DNA from: Acidobacteriota bacterium
GTDB taxonomy: Bacteria; Acidobacteriota; Thermoanaerobaculia; UBA5066
Direction: 5' to 3'
NCBI GenBank assembly: GCA_016716715.1
Contig: JADJVE010000007.1
Coordinates: 205,885 to 269,884 of the forward strand
Length of the DNA stretch: 64,000 nucleotides
The stretch's first letter is position 1. Each line of letters begins with the position of its first letter. Below are positions 34,193-45,601 of this stretch, one piece after another. The position numbers and the translations under genes are program-made. The notes below the pieces were generated by a model that was not told the origin of the DNA, did not search any database, and saw only the letters and a program-made list of their open reading frames with translations.

Positions 34193-36977
34193 ATGCGCCT
34201 CACCAGGCACCTTGCCCTTATCCTCCTCGGCCTCATGGCCACCCCAGCAGCCGCCCAGACCTCCAGGTCCGCAGCAACCACCCCGAAAGCCGCCGCCGAC
34301 ATCCTCCCCTTCAAGGCCACCGAGAAGACCCTTCCGAACGGCCTGAAGGTCATCGTCGTCCCGACCGGCTTCCCGAACATCGTCTCGCTCCAGATTCCCG
34401 TGAAGACGGGCTCGCGGAACGAGGTCGAGCCCGGCAAGTCCGGCTTCGCCCACTTCTTCGAGCACATGATGTTCCGCGGGACGAAGGCCTACCCGCCGGC
34501 GAAGTACCAGGAGATCGTCACGCGCTCGGGCGCCCGCCAGAACGCGTACACGACCGACGACTACACGAACTACCACACGACGTTCCCGAAGGAAGACCTC
34601 GAGACGATGCTCAAGATCGAGGCCGACCGCTTCCAGAACCTCGAGTACGGGGAGTCCGAGTTCAAGACCGAGGCGCGCGCCGTCCTCGGCGAGTACAACA
34701 AGAACAGCGCGAACCCGATCTCGAAGCTCTACGAGGTCACGCGCGACAAGGCTTTCAACGTCCACACGTACAAGCACACGACGATGGGCTTCCTCAAGGA
34801 CATCGAGGACATGCCCAACCAGTTCGCGTACTCGAAGCTCTTCTTCGACCGCTGGTACCGGCCCGAGCACGCGACCGTGATCGTCGCGGGCGACGTCGAC
34901 CCGGCGAAGACGATCGCCCTCGTCGACAAGTACTGGGGCGGCTGGAAGAGGGGCGGAAAGACGCTCCCAATTCCGCAGGAGCCGCCCGCGAAGGGCCCGG
35001 TCACCGCGCACGTGCCGTGGCCGTCCGACACGCTCCCGTGGGTCGTCGTCGCGTTCCACGGCCCGGCCTTCTCGGAGACGAAGAAGGACCTGCCCGCCCT
35101 GGACGCGCTCTTCGACCTCACGTTCGGCCCGACGTCCGACCTCTACAAGAAGCTCGTCGAGAAGGAGCAGAAGGTCGACTCGCTCCAGCCGAACGTCGAC
35201 GTCAACGAGGACCCCGAGCTCGTCGGTGTCTTCACACGCCTGAAGAAGGGGACCGATCCCGTTTACGTGCGCGACGAGATCCTGCGCGCCGTCGCGGCCC
35301 TCCGCGACGCGCCCGTCGACGCGAAGCGCCTCGCCGACGTGAAGTCCAACTCGCGCTACGGCCTCGTCCGCGGCCTCGACGACACCGAGCGCATCGCCGG
35401 CCTCCTCGCGCGCTTCGTGCGCCTCCGGCGTTCCTACGGCACGCTGAACCAGTACTACCGTCTCATCGACGCCCTCACGCCGGCGGACCTGCAGGCCGCG
35501 GCGCAAACGTACCTCACGGATTCGAACCTCGTCCTCACGACGCTCTCGAAGGACCCGATGCCCGAGGCCATGGCCGTCGTTCCGCCGCTGGCCCGCTTCG
35601 GCGGCGCCGCGAAGCCCGACGCCGCGGGAGCCGCGGTCCCGTGGATCGCGCAGAAGTCCCTGCTCCCACGCACCGAAGTGAAGTTCCTCTTCGCCGCGGG
35701 TTCGGCGCAGGACCCCGCCGGCAAGGAAGGCCTCGCGGCCCTGACCGCCCGCATGATCGCGGACGGCGGCTCCTCGGACATGCGCATCGACGAGATCAAG
35801 AAGGCCCTCTTCCCCGTCGCGGCCAGCTTCGACTCCGGATGCGACAGGGAGATGACGATCTTCACGGGTGTCGTCCATCGGGACGCCTGGAAGACGTTCG
35901 CCGACGTTGCGCTCCCGCAGCTCGTCACACCCGGCTTCCGGGAGGAGGACTTTCGGCGCATCAAGGACGCCCTGAAGAACGCCCTCGTCCAGAACCTCCG
36001 CAACAACAACGACGAGGAACTCGGCAAGGAGCGCCTCCAGCAGCGCGTGTTCGCGGGCACGCCCTACGGCCACCCCGTCCTCGGCTCGGTCGCCGGGCTC
36101 GACGCGATCACGCTCGACGACGTCAAAGCCTTCGCGCAGAAGGCCTACACGCAGGCGGCGCTCACGGTCGGTGTCGCGGGCGACATGCCCGACGAATTCG
36201 CCGCCCGGATCAAGGCCGACGCCGCGAAGCTCCCCGCGGGTCCCGCCCTTCCCGCGCCCGCCGGCGTCGTCGGCCGCAAGCCCTCCGGGATCGACGTCGA
36301 CATCGTGAAGAAGGAAACCCGCTCCACGGCGATCTCGTTCGGCTTCCCGATCGACGTCACGCGCACGCACGCGGACTACGCGGCGCTCTCGGTCGCGCGC
36401 GCGTGGCTCGGCGAGCACCGCTCGTCCAGCTCGCACCTCTATCAGCGGATCCGCGAGGTGCGCGGCATGAACTACGGCGACTACGCCTACATCGAGGCGT
36501 TCCCCGGCGGCATGTACCGCATGCTCCCCGAGCCGAACGTGGCGCGCCGCGCGCAGCTGTTCGAGATCTGGATCCGCCCCGTCATGCCGCAGAACGCCCA
36601 CATGGCGCTCCGCGTCGCGATCTGGGAGCTGGACAAGCTCGTGAACGAAGGCATCTCCGAGGAAGACTTCCAGACGACACGCGACTACCTCATGAAGAAC
36701 GTCTACCTCCTGACGGCAACGCAGGACCACGCGCTCGGCACGTCCCTCGACCAGAAGTGGTACGGCCTGCCGGACTACGTTTCGGACATGCGCGGGAAGC
36801 TCGGCAAGCTCACGCGCGCCGACGTGAACGCAGCCGTCAAGCGGCACCTCCAGGCGAGCTACCTCATCTTTCACGAAGGACGCCGAGGCGCTGAAGGCCG
36901 CGCTCGTCGCCGACGCCTTCTCGCCGATCACGTACGACGGCGAGAAGCCGAAAGCGCTCCTCGACGAGGACAAGGTG
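34193..36977 (+). CDS. Two-module secreted M16 peptidase, 3' end disrupted
   Basis: Large periplasmic or secreted M16 peptidase of about 930 residues with both halves in one chain. The signal peptide is HLALILLGLMATPAAAQ. The N-terminal module has the zinc motif HFFEHMMFRG near residue 90 and the distal Glu in FKTEARAVLGEYNK. The C-terminal module starts near 480 (SLLPRTEVKFLFAAGSAQD) and lacks a second HxxEH. The frame is lost at about 36868-36874: after QASYLIF the normal continuation TKDAEALKAALVADAFSP is one base out, and deleting a T from CTTTCACG restores it. The restored C-terminus then runs into unrelated sequence near 36980. Confidence 0.85.
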
Positions 36978-37256
36978 ATGGCCCGGGGCGCTCGCGGGGC
37001 TGGGCCGGGGGGGGCTACCCGGCTCGTCCTGAGCGCCGACGTCTTCAACCGGCACTCCGGGACCGTCGTGGCCGTCGCGCTGACGAGTCAGGCGCCGTCC
37101 GCCAGAAATCCTGGGTGAAAATCGGCCAGGCCGCACTCTCGACGGAGAGGCTCGGCAGCGCCTCGCGCGGGCAACCCGGACGAGCTCGGCAGGTTCTCGA
37201 GGGGCACGCGGGGGTTGGGGGGGGGGGGGGCCCACGCCGGCGGCGGCTCGCCTGGG
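36978..37256 (+). pseudogene. Damaged MazF/PemK-like toxin remnant
   Basis: Fragments resemble a MazF-type endoribonuclease in pieces: MARG at 36978, then TRLVLSADVFNRHSGTVVAV plus ALTSQAP, then KSWVKIGQ and LSTERLG in another frame, then NPDELGR in a third. Parts expected between these, such as the beta strand after the start and the GFP segment after SQAP, are missing. Two long G runs (8 at 37007, 14 at 37217) flank the pieces. No antitoxin gene is visible. This could be a true relic, or a collapsed and badly corrected stretch of the assembly. Confidence 0.5.
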
Positions 37257-37263
37257 CGTCCGG

Positions 37264-37518
37264 ATGGCGCTGTCGATCCCGCCGTCGGTCTTCTTTCCGA
37301 CGCTCGGCTTCCTCTACATGGCCTTCCTCGACCACCCCCGGAGGCCGCGCCCGGCGCTGCTCTACGTCTTCGCGCCCATCACGGCGCTCGGCTCCACGAA
37401 GGACATCGGCCTCGCGGCCATGCTCGTTCTCCTCGACGTGCTGGTCTGGATGGCCGTGATCAACGGCCTCCTCACGGGGATCGGGTGGCTGTTCGAAAGG
37501 CCAGACCCGAAGCCCTGA
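37264..37518 (+). CDS. Small membrane protein of unknown function
   Basis: 84 residues, mainly hydrophobic, with two or three membrane helices (SIPPSVFFPTLGFLYMAFL, LAAMLVLLDVLVWMAVINGL). A C-terminal FERPDPKP tail is probably cytoplasmic. It lies just after the MazF-like remnant and a 14-G run, so its true start could be upstream in disturbed sequence. No family recognised. Confidence 0.5.
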   Translation: MALSIPPSVFFPTLGFLYMAFLDHPRRPRPALLYVFAPITALGSTKDIGLAAMLVLLDVLVWMAVINGLLTGIGWLFERPDPKP

Positions 37519-37571
37519 AGGGTGGCCGGGGGACCAAATCCGGTCCATATTGTCCGGCAGCGGGGTGAGGC

Positions 37572-38657
37572 ATGGCTTCCGTCGCCGGGTCCACACATCC
37601 CACGACGCACTGGCACGTCGAGGGCGACCGCGTCCAGTGCGACGTCTGCCCGCGTTTCTGCAGGCTGAAAGAGGGCCAGGAAGGCCATTGCTTCGTGCGG
37701 GCGGCGCGCGGCGGGGAGATCGTGCTGACGACGTACGGGCGGTCGAGCGGCTTCTGCGTGGACCCGATCGAGAAGAAGCCCCTGAACCACTTCCTGCCGG
37801 GCACGTCCGTCCTGTCGTTCGGGACCGCGGGCTGCAACCTCGCCTGCAAGTTCTGCCAGAACTGGGACATCTCGAAGTCGCGCGAGATGGACACGCTCGC
37901 CGCCAACGCGACGCCCCAGCGAATCGCGGCCGCCGCCGTCGAGCTGGGGTGCCGGAGCGTCGCGTTCACGTACAACGACCCCGTCGTCTTCATGGAGTAC
38001 GCGATCGACGTCGCCGCGGCCTGCCACGCCGTGGGCGTGAAGACGGTCGCCGTGACGGCCGGCTACGTGGCTCCGAAACCGCGCGCGGAGCTCTTCGCCG
38101 CGATGGACGCCGCGAACGTCGACCTCAAGGCGTTCACGGAGGATTTCTACGCGAAGGCCTGCGGCGCGCACCTCCAGCCCGTTCTCGAGACGCTCGAGTA
38201 CCTCGTCCGGGAGACGAAGGTCTGGACCGAGATCACCACGCTCCTGATCCCGGGGATGAACGACTCCGGCGCGGAGATCGACGCGATGACGCGCTGGGTC
38301 TTCGAGCACCTCGGTCCGGACGTCCCGCATCACTTCACGGCGTTTCATCCGGACTGGAAAATGCGGGACGTTTCCGCCACCCCCACCGCGACCTTGAGGA
38401 GAGCGCGAGAGATCGCGCGCGGAAACGGCCTCGAGTACGTCTACACGGGCAACGTCCACGATCCCGAGGGCCAGAGCACGAACTGCGCGGAGTGCGGGAA
38501 GATTCTCATTGAAAGAGACGGATACGAGACCGGAGCGTGGGGCCTGAAGGCCGGCGGTCAATGCGGCGCGTGCGGCGCCCGGTGCCCGGGACACTTCGAA
38601 GAAACCCCCGGTGCCTGGGGCGCCCGCCGCCAGCCCGTCCACCTCGCCGCATCATGA
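37572..38657 (+). CDS. amrS: AmmeMemoRadiSam-system radical SAM protein
   Basis: 361-residue radical SAM enzyme. The 4Fe-4S motif is CNLACKFCQNW (Cys88, 92, 95), preceded by a Cys-rich N-terminus (CDVCPRFCRLKEGQEGHC). A C-terminal Cys cluster (NCAECGKI, CGACGARCPGH) may hold a further metal site. The family (AmrS) is genetically linked with AMMECR1 and Memo proteins. Here it overlaps the Memo gene by ATGA, which supports the assignment. The reaction of the system is not well defined. It shares the CXXXCXXC activation with pyruvate-formate-lyase-activating enzymes, to which it is often misassigned. Confidence 0.88.
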   Translation: MASVAGSTHPTTHWHVEGDRVQCDVCPRFCRLKEGQEGHCFVRAARGGEIVLTTYGRSSGFCVDPIEKKPLNHFLPGTSVLSFGTAGCNLACKFCQNWDISKSREMDTLAANATPQRIAAAAVELGCRSVAFTYNDPVVFMEYAIDVAAACHAVGVKTVAVTAGYVAPKPRAELFAAMDAANVDLKAFTEDFYAKACGAHLQPVLETLEYLVRETKVWTEITTLLIPGMNDSGAEIDAMTRWVFEHLGPDVPHHFTAFHPDWKMRDVSATPTATLRRAREIARGNGLEYVYTGNVHDPEGQSTNCAECGKILIERDGYETGAWGLKAGGQCGACGARCPGHFEETPGAWGARRQPVHLAAS

Positions 38658-39466
38658 CGAGAGCGAGGATGGTCCGCCCTCCAGCCGTCGCCGGCACGTT
38701 CTACCCGGCCTCCCCCGCAGCGCTTGCGCGGCACGTGGATGCGCTCCTCGCCGGGGCGGTCGTTGCGCCCGGCGAAGCGCTTCCCCTCGCGCTCGTCGTC
38801 CCGCACGCCGGGACCATCTACTCCGGCCCCGTCGCGGCGAGCGCGTACGCGCGCCTGCGCCCTCACGCGGCCGAGATCAGGCGCGTCGTGGCCTTCGGCC
38901 CGGTGCACCGCGTGCCCGTCCATGGCGCCGCGGTCCCGGCGGCCGACGCGTGGGCGACGCCTCTCGGCGAGGTGACGATCGACGCCGCGCTCCGGATGCG
39001 CGCTGCCGCATGCGGCGCGGCCGTGGACGACCGGCCACACGCCCCCGAGCACGCCCTCGAGGTCCAGCTCCCGTTCCTTCAGCGCGTCCTCGGGGAGGGC
39101 TTCACGTTCCTGCCCGTCGCGGTTTCGGAGATCTCCGCGCGAGCGACCGCGGACCTCATCGGCGAGTTCCTCGGCGAGAAGGGCACGCTCGTCGTCGTGA
39201 GCACCGACCTCAGCCACTACCACGACCTCGAGGCCGCCCGCCGCCTCGACCGCACGACGGCCGACGCGATCCTCGCGTGCGAGCCGGAAAACCTTTCGGG
39301 CGAGGACGCCTGCGGCTACTACCCGCTGAGGGGATTGCTCGAGCTGGCGCGGCGGAAATCTCTTCCGGTCAAGCTCCTCGACCTCAGAACCTCCGGCGAC
39401 ACGGCGGGAGACCCCGTGAGCGTCGTCGGTTACGGGGCGTTCGAAAGTGAGAACCCGTCTCACTAA
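38654..39466 (+). CDS. amrB: AmmeMemoRadiSam-system Memo-family protein
   Basis: 270-residue Memo homologue. The N-terminus MVRPPAVAGTFYPASPAAL is the family signature. Likely metal or active-site residues are in VPHAGTIYSG, FGPVHRVPVHG, HAPEHALEVQLPFL and STDLSHYHD. Memo proteins resemble class III extradiol dioxygenases in fold. Co-translated with the radical SAM gene. The third usual partner, AMMECR1, is not in this window: the next gene is the SUF regulator. A 117-base gap follows that holds the SUF promoter. Confidence 0.9.
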   Translation: MTRARMVRPPAVAGTFYPASPAALARHVDALLAGAVVAPGEALPLALVVPHAGTIYSGPVAASAYARLRPHAAEIRRVVAFGPVHRVPVHGAAVPAADAWATPLGEVTIDAALRMRAAACGAAVDDRPHAPEHALEVQLPFLQRVLGEGFTFLPVAVSEISARATADLIGEFLGEKGTLVVVSTDLSHYHDLEAARRLDRTTADAILACEPENLSGEDACGYYPLRGLLELARRKSLPVKLLDLRTSGDTAGDPVSVVGYGAFESENPSH

Positions 39467-39506
39467 CTCATTCTAAGTAGATCTCTTATCTCCTGTCTTT
39501 CCTCCC

Positions 39507-39535
39507 TTGACTGAATTGGTGCTATTTCATATCGT
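39507..39535 (+). promoter_or_regulatory. Sigma70-type promoter of the suf operon
   Basis: TTGACT (39507-39512), 17-base spacer, TATCGT (39530-39535). Transcription would start near 39542, giving a leader of about 42 bases with GGGGAG before the ATG at 39584. Confidence 0.65.
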
Positions 39536-39551
39536 ACCGATCCGGTTCGAT
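39531..39551 (+). promoter_or_regulatory. Palindromic operator over the suf -10 box
   Basis: ATCGTACCG, three bases, CGGTTCGAT: a 9-base inverted repeat with one mismatch, covering the -10 box and the start point. This is an ideal place for autorepression by the Rrf2 protein encoded next. A second shorter inverted repeat, CTCGA/TCGAG, lies at 39554-39569. Confidence 0.6.
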
Positions 39552-39583
39552 ATCTCGAGCGTATTCGAGCCGGGGAGTACGCG

Positions 39584-40041
39584 ATGTTCCGAATGACCAA
39601 GATGACCGACTACGGGATCGTGCTGCTGACGCAGTTCGCGGCGCACGAGGACCGGCCCGCGTTCACGGCGCGCGAGCTCGCGCACGACACGCGGCTGCCC
39701 CTCCCCACCGTCGGCAAGCTCCTCAAGCAGCTCTCGCACGGCGGCCTCCTCGCCTCGCAGCGCGGCACGCGCGGCGGGTACTCCCTCGCGCGCCCCCCGC
39801 GCGAGATCACGGTCGCCTCCATCATCGCGACGCTCGAGGGCCCGGTCTCGATCACCGAGTGCGGCGGCGCCGTCCGCTGCGAGCACGAAAGCTTCTGCTC
39901 CACGAAGCCGAACTGGCAGATCATCAACGACGCGATCCGCGCGTCGCTCGAAGGCCTGACGCTCGCGGACATGACACGGCCGCTCCCGCCCCGTTTCGCC
40001 GCGGCTTCGGCGGCCGCGCTCCCTGTGCACCGGAGCCCCGC

Positions 40042-40045
<4 letters not shown>
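39584..40045 (+). CDS. Rrf2-family Fe-S regulator of the SUF operon (IscR/SufR-like)
   Basis: 153-residue winged-helix repressor of the Rrf2 family. The DNA-binding part includes TDYGIVLLTQFAAH and LPTVGKLLKQLSHGGLLASQ. Cluster ligands are Cys93, Cys99 and Cys105 (CX5CX5C), the same spacing and nearly the same positions as in E. coli IscR. It likely binds a 2Fe-2S cluster and reports cell Fe-S status. First gene of the suf operon, overlapping sufB by ATGA, with a palindrome over its own promoter. Autorepression when clusters are plentiful is the family behaviour and is inferred here. Confidence 0.92.
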
Positions 40046-42269
<2,224 letters not shown>

Positions 42270-42271
42270 GC

Positions 42272-43636
42272 ATGACGGCATCCGCAAGAGCGGCCACCAT
42301 CCGCGACGGCGTCGACGTCCTCGCCACGCAGGCCGAGGAGTTCACCTCGGGCCTCGCCGGGCCGCCGTGGCTCACAAAGCTGCGCCGGGACGGCATGGCG
42401 TCCCTCGTGAAGACCGGCTTCCCGTCGCAGCGCGACGAGGAGTGGCGTTACACGAACCTCCTGCCACTCGCCCGAACGGTCTTCGGCCTCGCCCCCCGCG
42501 ACGTCACGATCGCCGAGCGCACGCAGGCCGTCGAGCTCGAGGCCCGCCTCGGCACCCTCGGCCTCTCCTCCCCCGGCCCGCGCCTCGTCTTCGTCAACGG
42601 GCACCTCGTCCGGCGCACGGCGCACACGCTTCCCGCGGAGATCCTGTTCGAGAACCTCGGAACCGTCCTCCGTCTCGCGCCCGAGCGCGTCGAGAAGGTG
42701 CTCATCGCCGCTCCGGCCGGCCATCCGTTCGTCGCGCTGAACGACGCGTTCCTCGACACGGGCGCTCTCGTGCGCGTCGGGAAAGGGCTGACGGCGCCCG
42801 ATCCTCTCGTCGTCGTCCACCTCTCGACGTCCGCGAGCGGGACGCCGGCGCCCCTCATGTCTCATCTCCGCAATCTCGTCGTCCTCGAGGAGGACGCGGC
42901 TGCCACCGTCGTCGAGGTGTTCCTCGGCACGGACGAGCTGTCCTTCACGAACGCGGTCACGCAGGCCGTCCTCGGGGAGAACGCACGCCTCACGCACATC
43001 AAGGTCCAGCTCGAGGGCCGGCAGGCCTATCACGTCGGGAACCTCTTCCTCTCGCACGCGCGGGGCGCCCGTTCGACGTCGCACGTCTATTCCTTCGGCG
43101 GCGCGACGGTTCGCAACGAGATCTCCGCGACGCTTTCCGGCGAGGGCTCGGGGACCGAAATGTACGGCCTCTTCGCCGCGGCGGCCGGCCAGAGCGTCGA
43201 CTGCCACACCGTCATCGACCACGCGGCCCCGCGCGCGGACAGCCTCGAGCTCTACAAGGGCATCCTCGACGGGAACGGCCGCGGCGCATTCGACGGCAAG
43301 GTGATCGTGCGCGAGGGCGCCGTGAAGACGGACGCCCGCCAGACGAACCGGAACCTGATCCTCTCGGACGAAGCTCTCGTCGACAGCAAGCCGCAGCTCG
43401 AGATCCACAACAACGACGTCCGGTGCACGCACGGCTCGACCACGGGCCGCATCGACTCGGACGCCCTCTTCTACCTTCGCTCGCGCGGCCTCTCGGAAGG
43501 GGCGGCGCGAGCCCTCCTCACGTACGCCTTCGGCAGCGAGGTCGTCTCGAAGGTGGCCGCGCCGGACGTGAAGGCCCTCCTCGAGGACCGCCTCCACGCG
43601 TGGCTGCCCGCCGCGGCCGCATCGGTGAACGGATGA
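42272..43636 (+). CDS. sufD: Fe-S cluster assembly protein SufD
   Basis: 454-residue SufB paralogue completing the SufBC2D complex. The N-terminal helical part carries DEEWRYTNLLPL, a SufD hallmark. The beta-helix core has LVVLEEDAAATVVEVFLG and the C-terminus has CTHGSTTGRIDSDALFYL plus RSRGLSEGAARALLTYAF, with the conserved His region. Starts two bases after the sufC stop; stop overlaps sufS (ATGA). Confidence 0.95.
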   Translation: MTASARAATIRDGVDVLATQAEEFTSGLAGPPWLTKLRRDGMASLVKTGFPSQRDEEWRYTNLLPLARTVFGLAPRDVTIAERTQAVELEARLGTLGLSSPGPRLVFVNGHLVRRTAHTLPAEILFENLGTVLRLAPERVEKVLIAAPAGHPFVALNDAFLDTGALVRVGKGLTAPDPLVVVHLSTSASGTPAPLMSHLRNLVVLEEDAAATVVEVFLGTDELSFTNAVTQAVLGENARLTHIKVQLEGRQAYHVGNLFLSHARGARSTSHVYSFGGATVRNEISATLSGEGSGTEMYGLFAAAAGQSVDCHTVIDHAAPRADSLELYKGILDGNGRGAFDGKVIVREGAVKTDARQTNRNLILSDEALVDSKPQLEIHNNDVRCTHGSTTGRIDSDALFYLRSRGLSEGAARALLTYAFGSEVVSKVAAPDVKALLEDRLHAWLPAAAASVNG

Positions 43637-44847
43637 ACGTCGAGAAGATCCGGGAGCAATTTCCGATCCTCGCGCAGAAGGTCCACGGCAAGCGCCTCGT
43701 GTACCTCGACAACGCGAACACGACGCAGAAGCCGCGCGCCGTGATCGACTCCGGGAGCCGCTACTACGAAGAGACGAACGCGAACATCCACCGCGGCACG
43801 CACTTCCTCTCCGAGAAGGCGACGGCCGAATACGAAGGTGCCCGCGCGAAAGTCGCCCGCTTCCTCGGCGCGCGCGCCCCCCGCGAGGTCGTCTTCACGC
43901 GCGGCACGACCGAGGCGATCAACCTCGTGGCCGCAGGTTTCGCGCAGTCGGTCCTCAAAGAGGGCGACGAGATCCTCCTCACGGGCCTCGAGCACCACTC
44001 CAACATCGTTCCGTGGCAGCTCGCCTGCGGACGCACGGGCGCGAAGCTCGTCGTCGTCCCGATCACGGATTCGGGCGAGGTCCCCGTCGAGGAGTTCGAA
44101 AGGCGCCTGACGCCCCGGACGAAGATCGCGGCCGTTTCCCACGTCTCCAACGCTCTCGGCACGATCAATCCCGTCGAGGAGTTCATCCGGCTCGCCCACG
44201 CGCGCAGCGTGCCCGTCCTCGTGGACGGCGCGCAGGCCGCGCCGCACCTCCCGATCGACGTCGCGGCTCTGGGCTGCGACTTCTACGCGGTCTCCGGCCA
44301 CAAGATGTACGGCCCGACGGGCATCGGCGCGCTCTACGGCACGGAGGCGTGGCTCGAGAAGCTTCCGCCCTACCAGGGCGGCGGCGACATGATCTCGTCC
44401 GTGACGTTCGAGAAGACGACGTACAACGAGCTGCCCTGGAAGTTCGAGGCCGGCACCGCGAACATCGCGGGCGGCATCGGTTTCGGCGTCGCGGCCGACT
44501 GGCTCTCGGCCATCGGGCTCCCCGCCGTGGCCGCGCACGAGCACACGCTCCTCGTCCGCGCGACGGAAGCGCTCTCGGCGATCGAGGGGCTGCGCATCGT
44601 CGGCACCGCGCCGCGCAAGGCGGCCGTCGTCTCGTTTCTCCTCGGCGACGTTCACCCCCACGACATCGGGACGATCCTCGACCGCGAGGGCATTGCGATC
44701 CGGACCGGACAGCACTGCGCGCAGCCCGTCATGGACCGCTACGGAATCGGCGCCACGGCGCGGGCCTCCTTCGGCGTCTACAACACCGAAGAAGAGGTCG
44801 ACATCCTCGCGACGGCGCTGAAGAAGGTGCAGGAGGTTTTCGCCTGA
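43633..44847 (+). CDS. sufS: Cysteine desulfurase SufS
   Basis: 404-residue PLP enzyme taking sulfur from cysteine as a persulfide. The PLP Lys224 is in SGHKMYGPTG, and the catalytic Cys is in RTGQHCAQPVM near 362, both matching group II desulfurases. The N-terminus DNANTTQKP is the usual DNAATTQKP with Asn for Ala. ATG overlaps the sufD stop. Sulfur would pass to SufU, encoded next. Confidence 0.95.
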   Translation: MNVEKIREQFPILAQKVHGKRLVYLDNANTTQKPRAVIDSGSRYYEETNANIHRGTHFLSEKATAEYEGARAKVARFLGARAPREVVFTRGTTEAINLVAAGFAQSVLKEGDEILLTGLEHHSNIVPWQLACGRTGAKLVVVPITDSGEVPVEEFERRLTPRTKIAAVSHVSNALGTINPVEEFIRLAHARSVPVLVDGAQAAPHLPIDVAALGCDFYAVSGHKMYGPTGIGALYGTEAWLEKLPPYQGGGDMISSVTFEKTTYNELPWKFEAGTANIAGGIGFGVAADWLSAIGLPAVAAHEHTLLVRATEALSAIEGLRIVGTAPRKAAVVSFLLGDVHPHDIGTILDREGIAIRTGQHCAQPVMDRYGIGATARASFGVYNTEEEVDILATALKKVQEVFA

Positions 44848-45299
44848 TGACGGACCTCCGCGACCTCTATCAGGAGGTCATCCTCGACCACAACAAGTCG
44901 CCGCACAACTATCGCGAGATGGCGGACCCGAGCCGCATGGCGCTCGGCCACAACCCGCTCTGCGGCGACCGGCTGAAGCTGTACGTCAAGCTGGACGGCG
45001 ACAGGATCGCCGACGTCGCGTTCCAGGGGTCCGGCTGCGCGATCTCGAAGGCCTCGGCGTCGCTCATGACGGACGCCGTCAAGGGCAAGACGCTCGCCGA
45101 GGCGGAGGCCCTGTACGGCAAGTTCCACGACCTCCTCACGGGCCCGCCCGACGTGAAGGCGACGGGCGAGGGTCTCGGCAAGCTCGCGGTTTTCTCGGGC
45201 GTCCGCGAGTTTCCGGCACGCGTGAAGTGCGCGACGCTTGCGTGGCACACGCTGGAGAGCGCCATCAAGAACGTCCCCGAGGTCGCGAAGACCGAATGA
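44847..45299 (+). CDS. sufU: Sulfur-transfer protein SufU
   Basis: 150-residue IscU-fold protein. Zinc or sulfur ligands are Cys39 and Asp41 (NPLCGDRL), Cys64 (GSGCAISKAS) and Cys128 (RVKCATLAW), matching Bacillus SufU in position. The insertion between the second and third Cys typical of SufU is present. SufU accepts persulfide from SufS by zinc-ligand swapping. One-base overlap with sufS (TGATG). Confidence 0.93.
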   Translation: MTDLRDLYQEVILDHNKSPHNYREMADPSRMALGHNPLCGDRLKLYVKLDGDRIADVAFQGSGCAISKASASLMTDAVKGKTLAEAEALYGKFHDLLTGPPDVKATGEGLGKLAVFSGVREFPARVKCATLAWHTLESAIKNVPEVAKTE

Positions 45300-45601
45300 C
45301 CGAGCTCGAGCAGAAGGTCGTCGACGAAGCGCTGAAGAAGTGCTTCGACCCCGAGATCCCGGTGAACATCTGGGAGCTCGGGCTGATCTATTCGGTCGCC
45401 GTGTCGCCGGAGGGCGTCGCGCACGTGCAGATGACGCTGACCGCTCCCGCCTGCCCCGTCGCCGGCACCTTGCCCGGCGAGGTCGAGGCGAAGGTGAAGG
45501 CCGTTCCCGGCGTCACGGGGGCGAAGGTCGAGCTCGTCTGGGACCCGCCCTGGAACGCCGACATGATGACGCGCGTGGCGCGGGTCATGCTCGGGATGTA
45601 G
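45296..45601 (+). CDS. sufT: SUF-associated MIP18/DUF59 protein SufT
   Basis: 101-residue single-domain DUF59 protein. Typical sequences are CFDPEIPVNIWELGLIYSV, MTLTAPACPVAG and VWDPPWNADMMT. SufT proteins assist Fe-S maturation, possibly as carriers to targets. ATG overlaps the sufU stop (ATGA). The 3' end overlaps the convergent symporter gene by 17 bases. Confidence 0.92.
   Translation: MTELEQKVVDEALKKCFDPEIPVNIWELGLIYSVAVSPEGVAHVQMTLTAPACPVAGTLPGEVEAKVKAVPGVTGAKVELVWDPPWNADMMTRVARVMLGM

Noticed and set aside
33065..37048. A 1327-codon minus-strand open frame opposite the two-module M16 peptidase
   Set aside because: Its protein is Arg/Val/Leu/Gly/Glu-rich without any recognisable domain and mirrors the sense codons of a clear peptidase gene.
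37007..37230. Poly-G tracts as possible G-quadruplex regulatory elements
   Set aside because: They sit in a stretch with several frame breaks and missing protein segments, so sequencing or consensus error is the simpler reading.
36978..37256. A functional toxin-antitoxin module
   Set aside because: The MazF-like part is in three frames with missing segments and no antitoxin gene is seen.
37572..38657. Calling the radical SAM protein a pyruvate-formate-lyase-activating enzyme
   Set aside because: No glycyl-radical enzyme is nearby, and the overlapping Memo gene and C-terminal Cys cluster fit AmrS.
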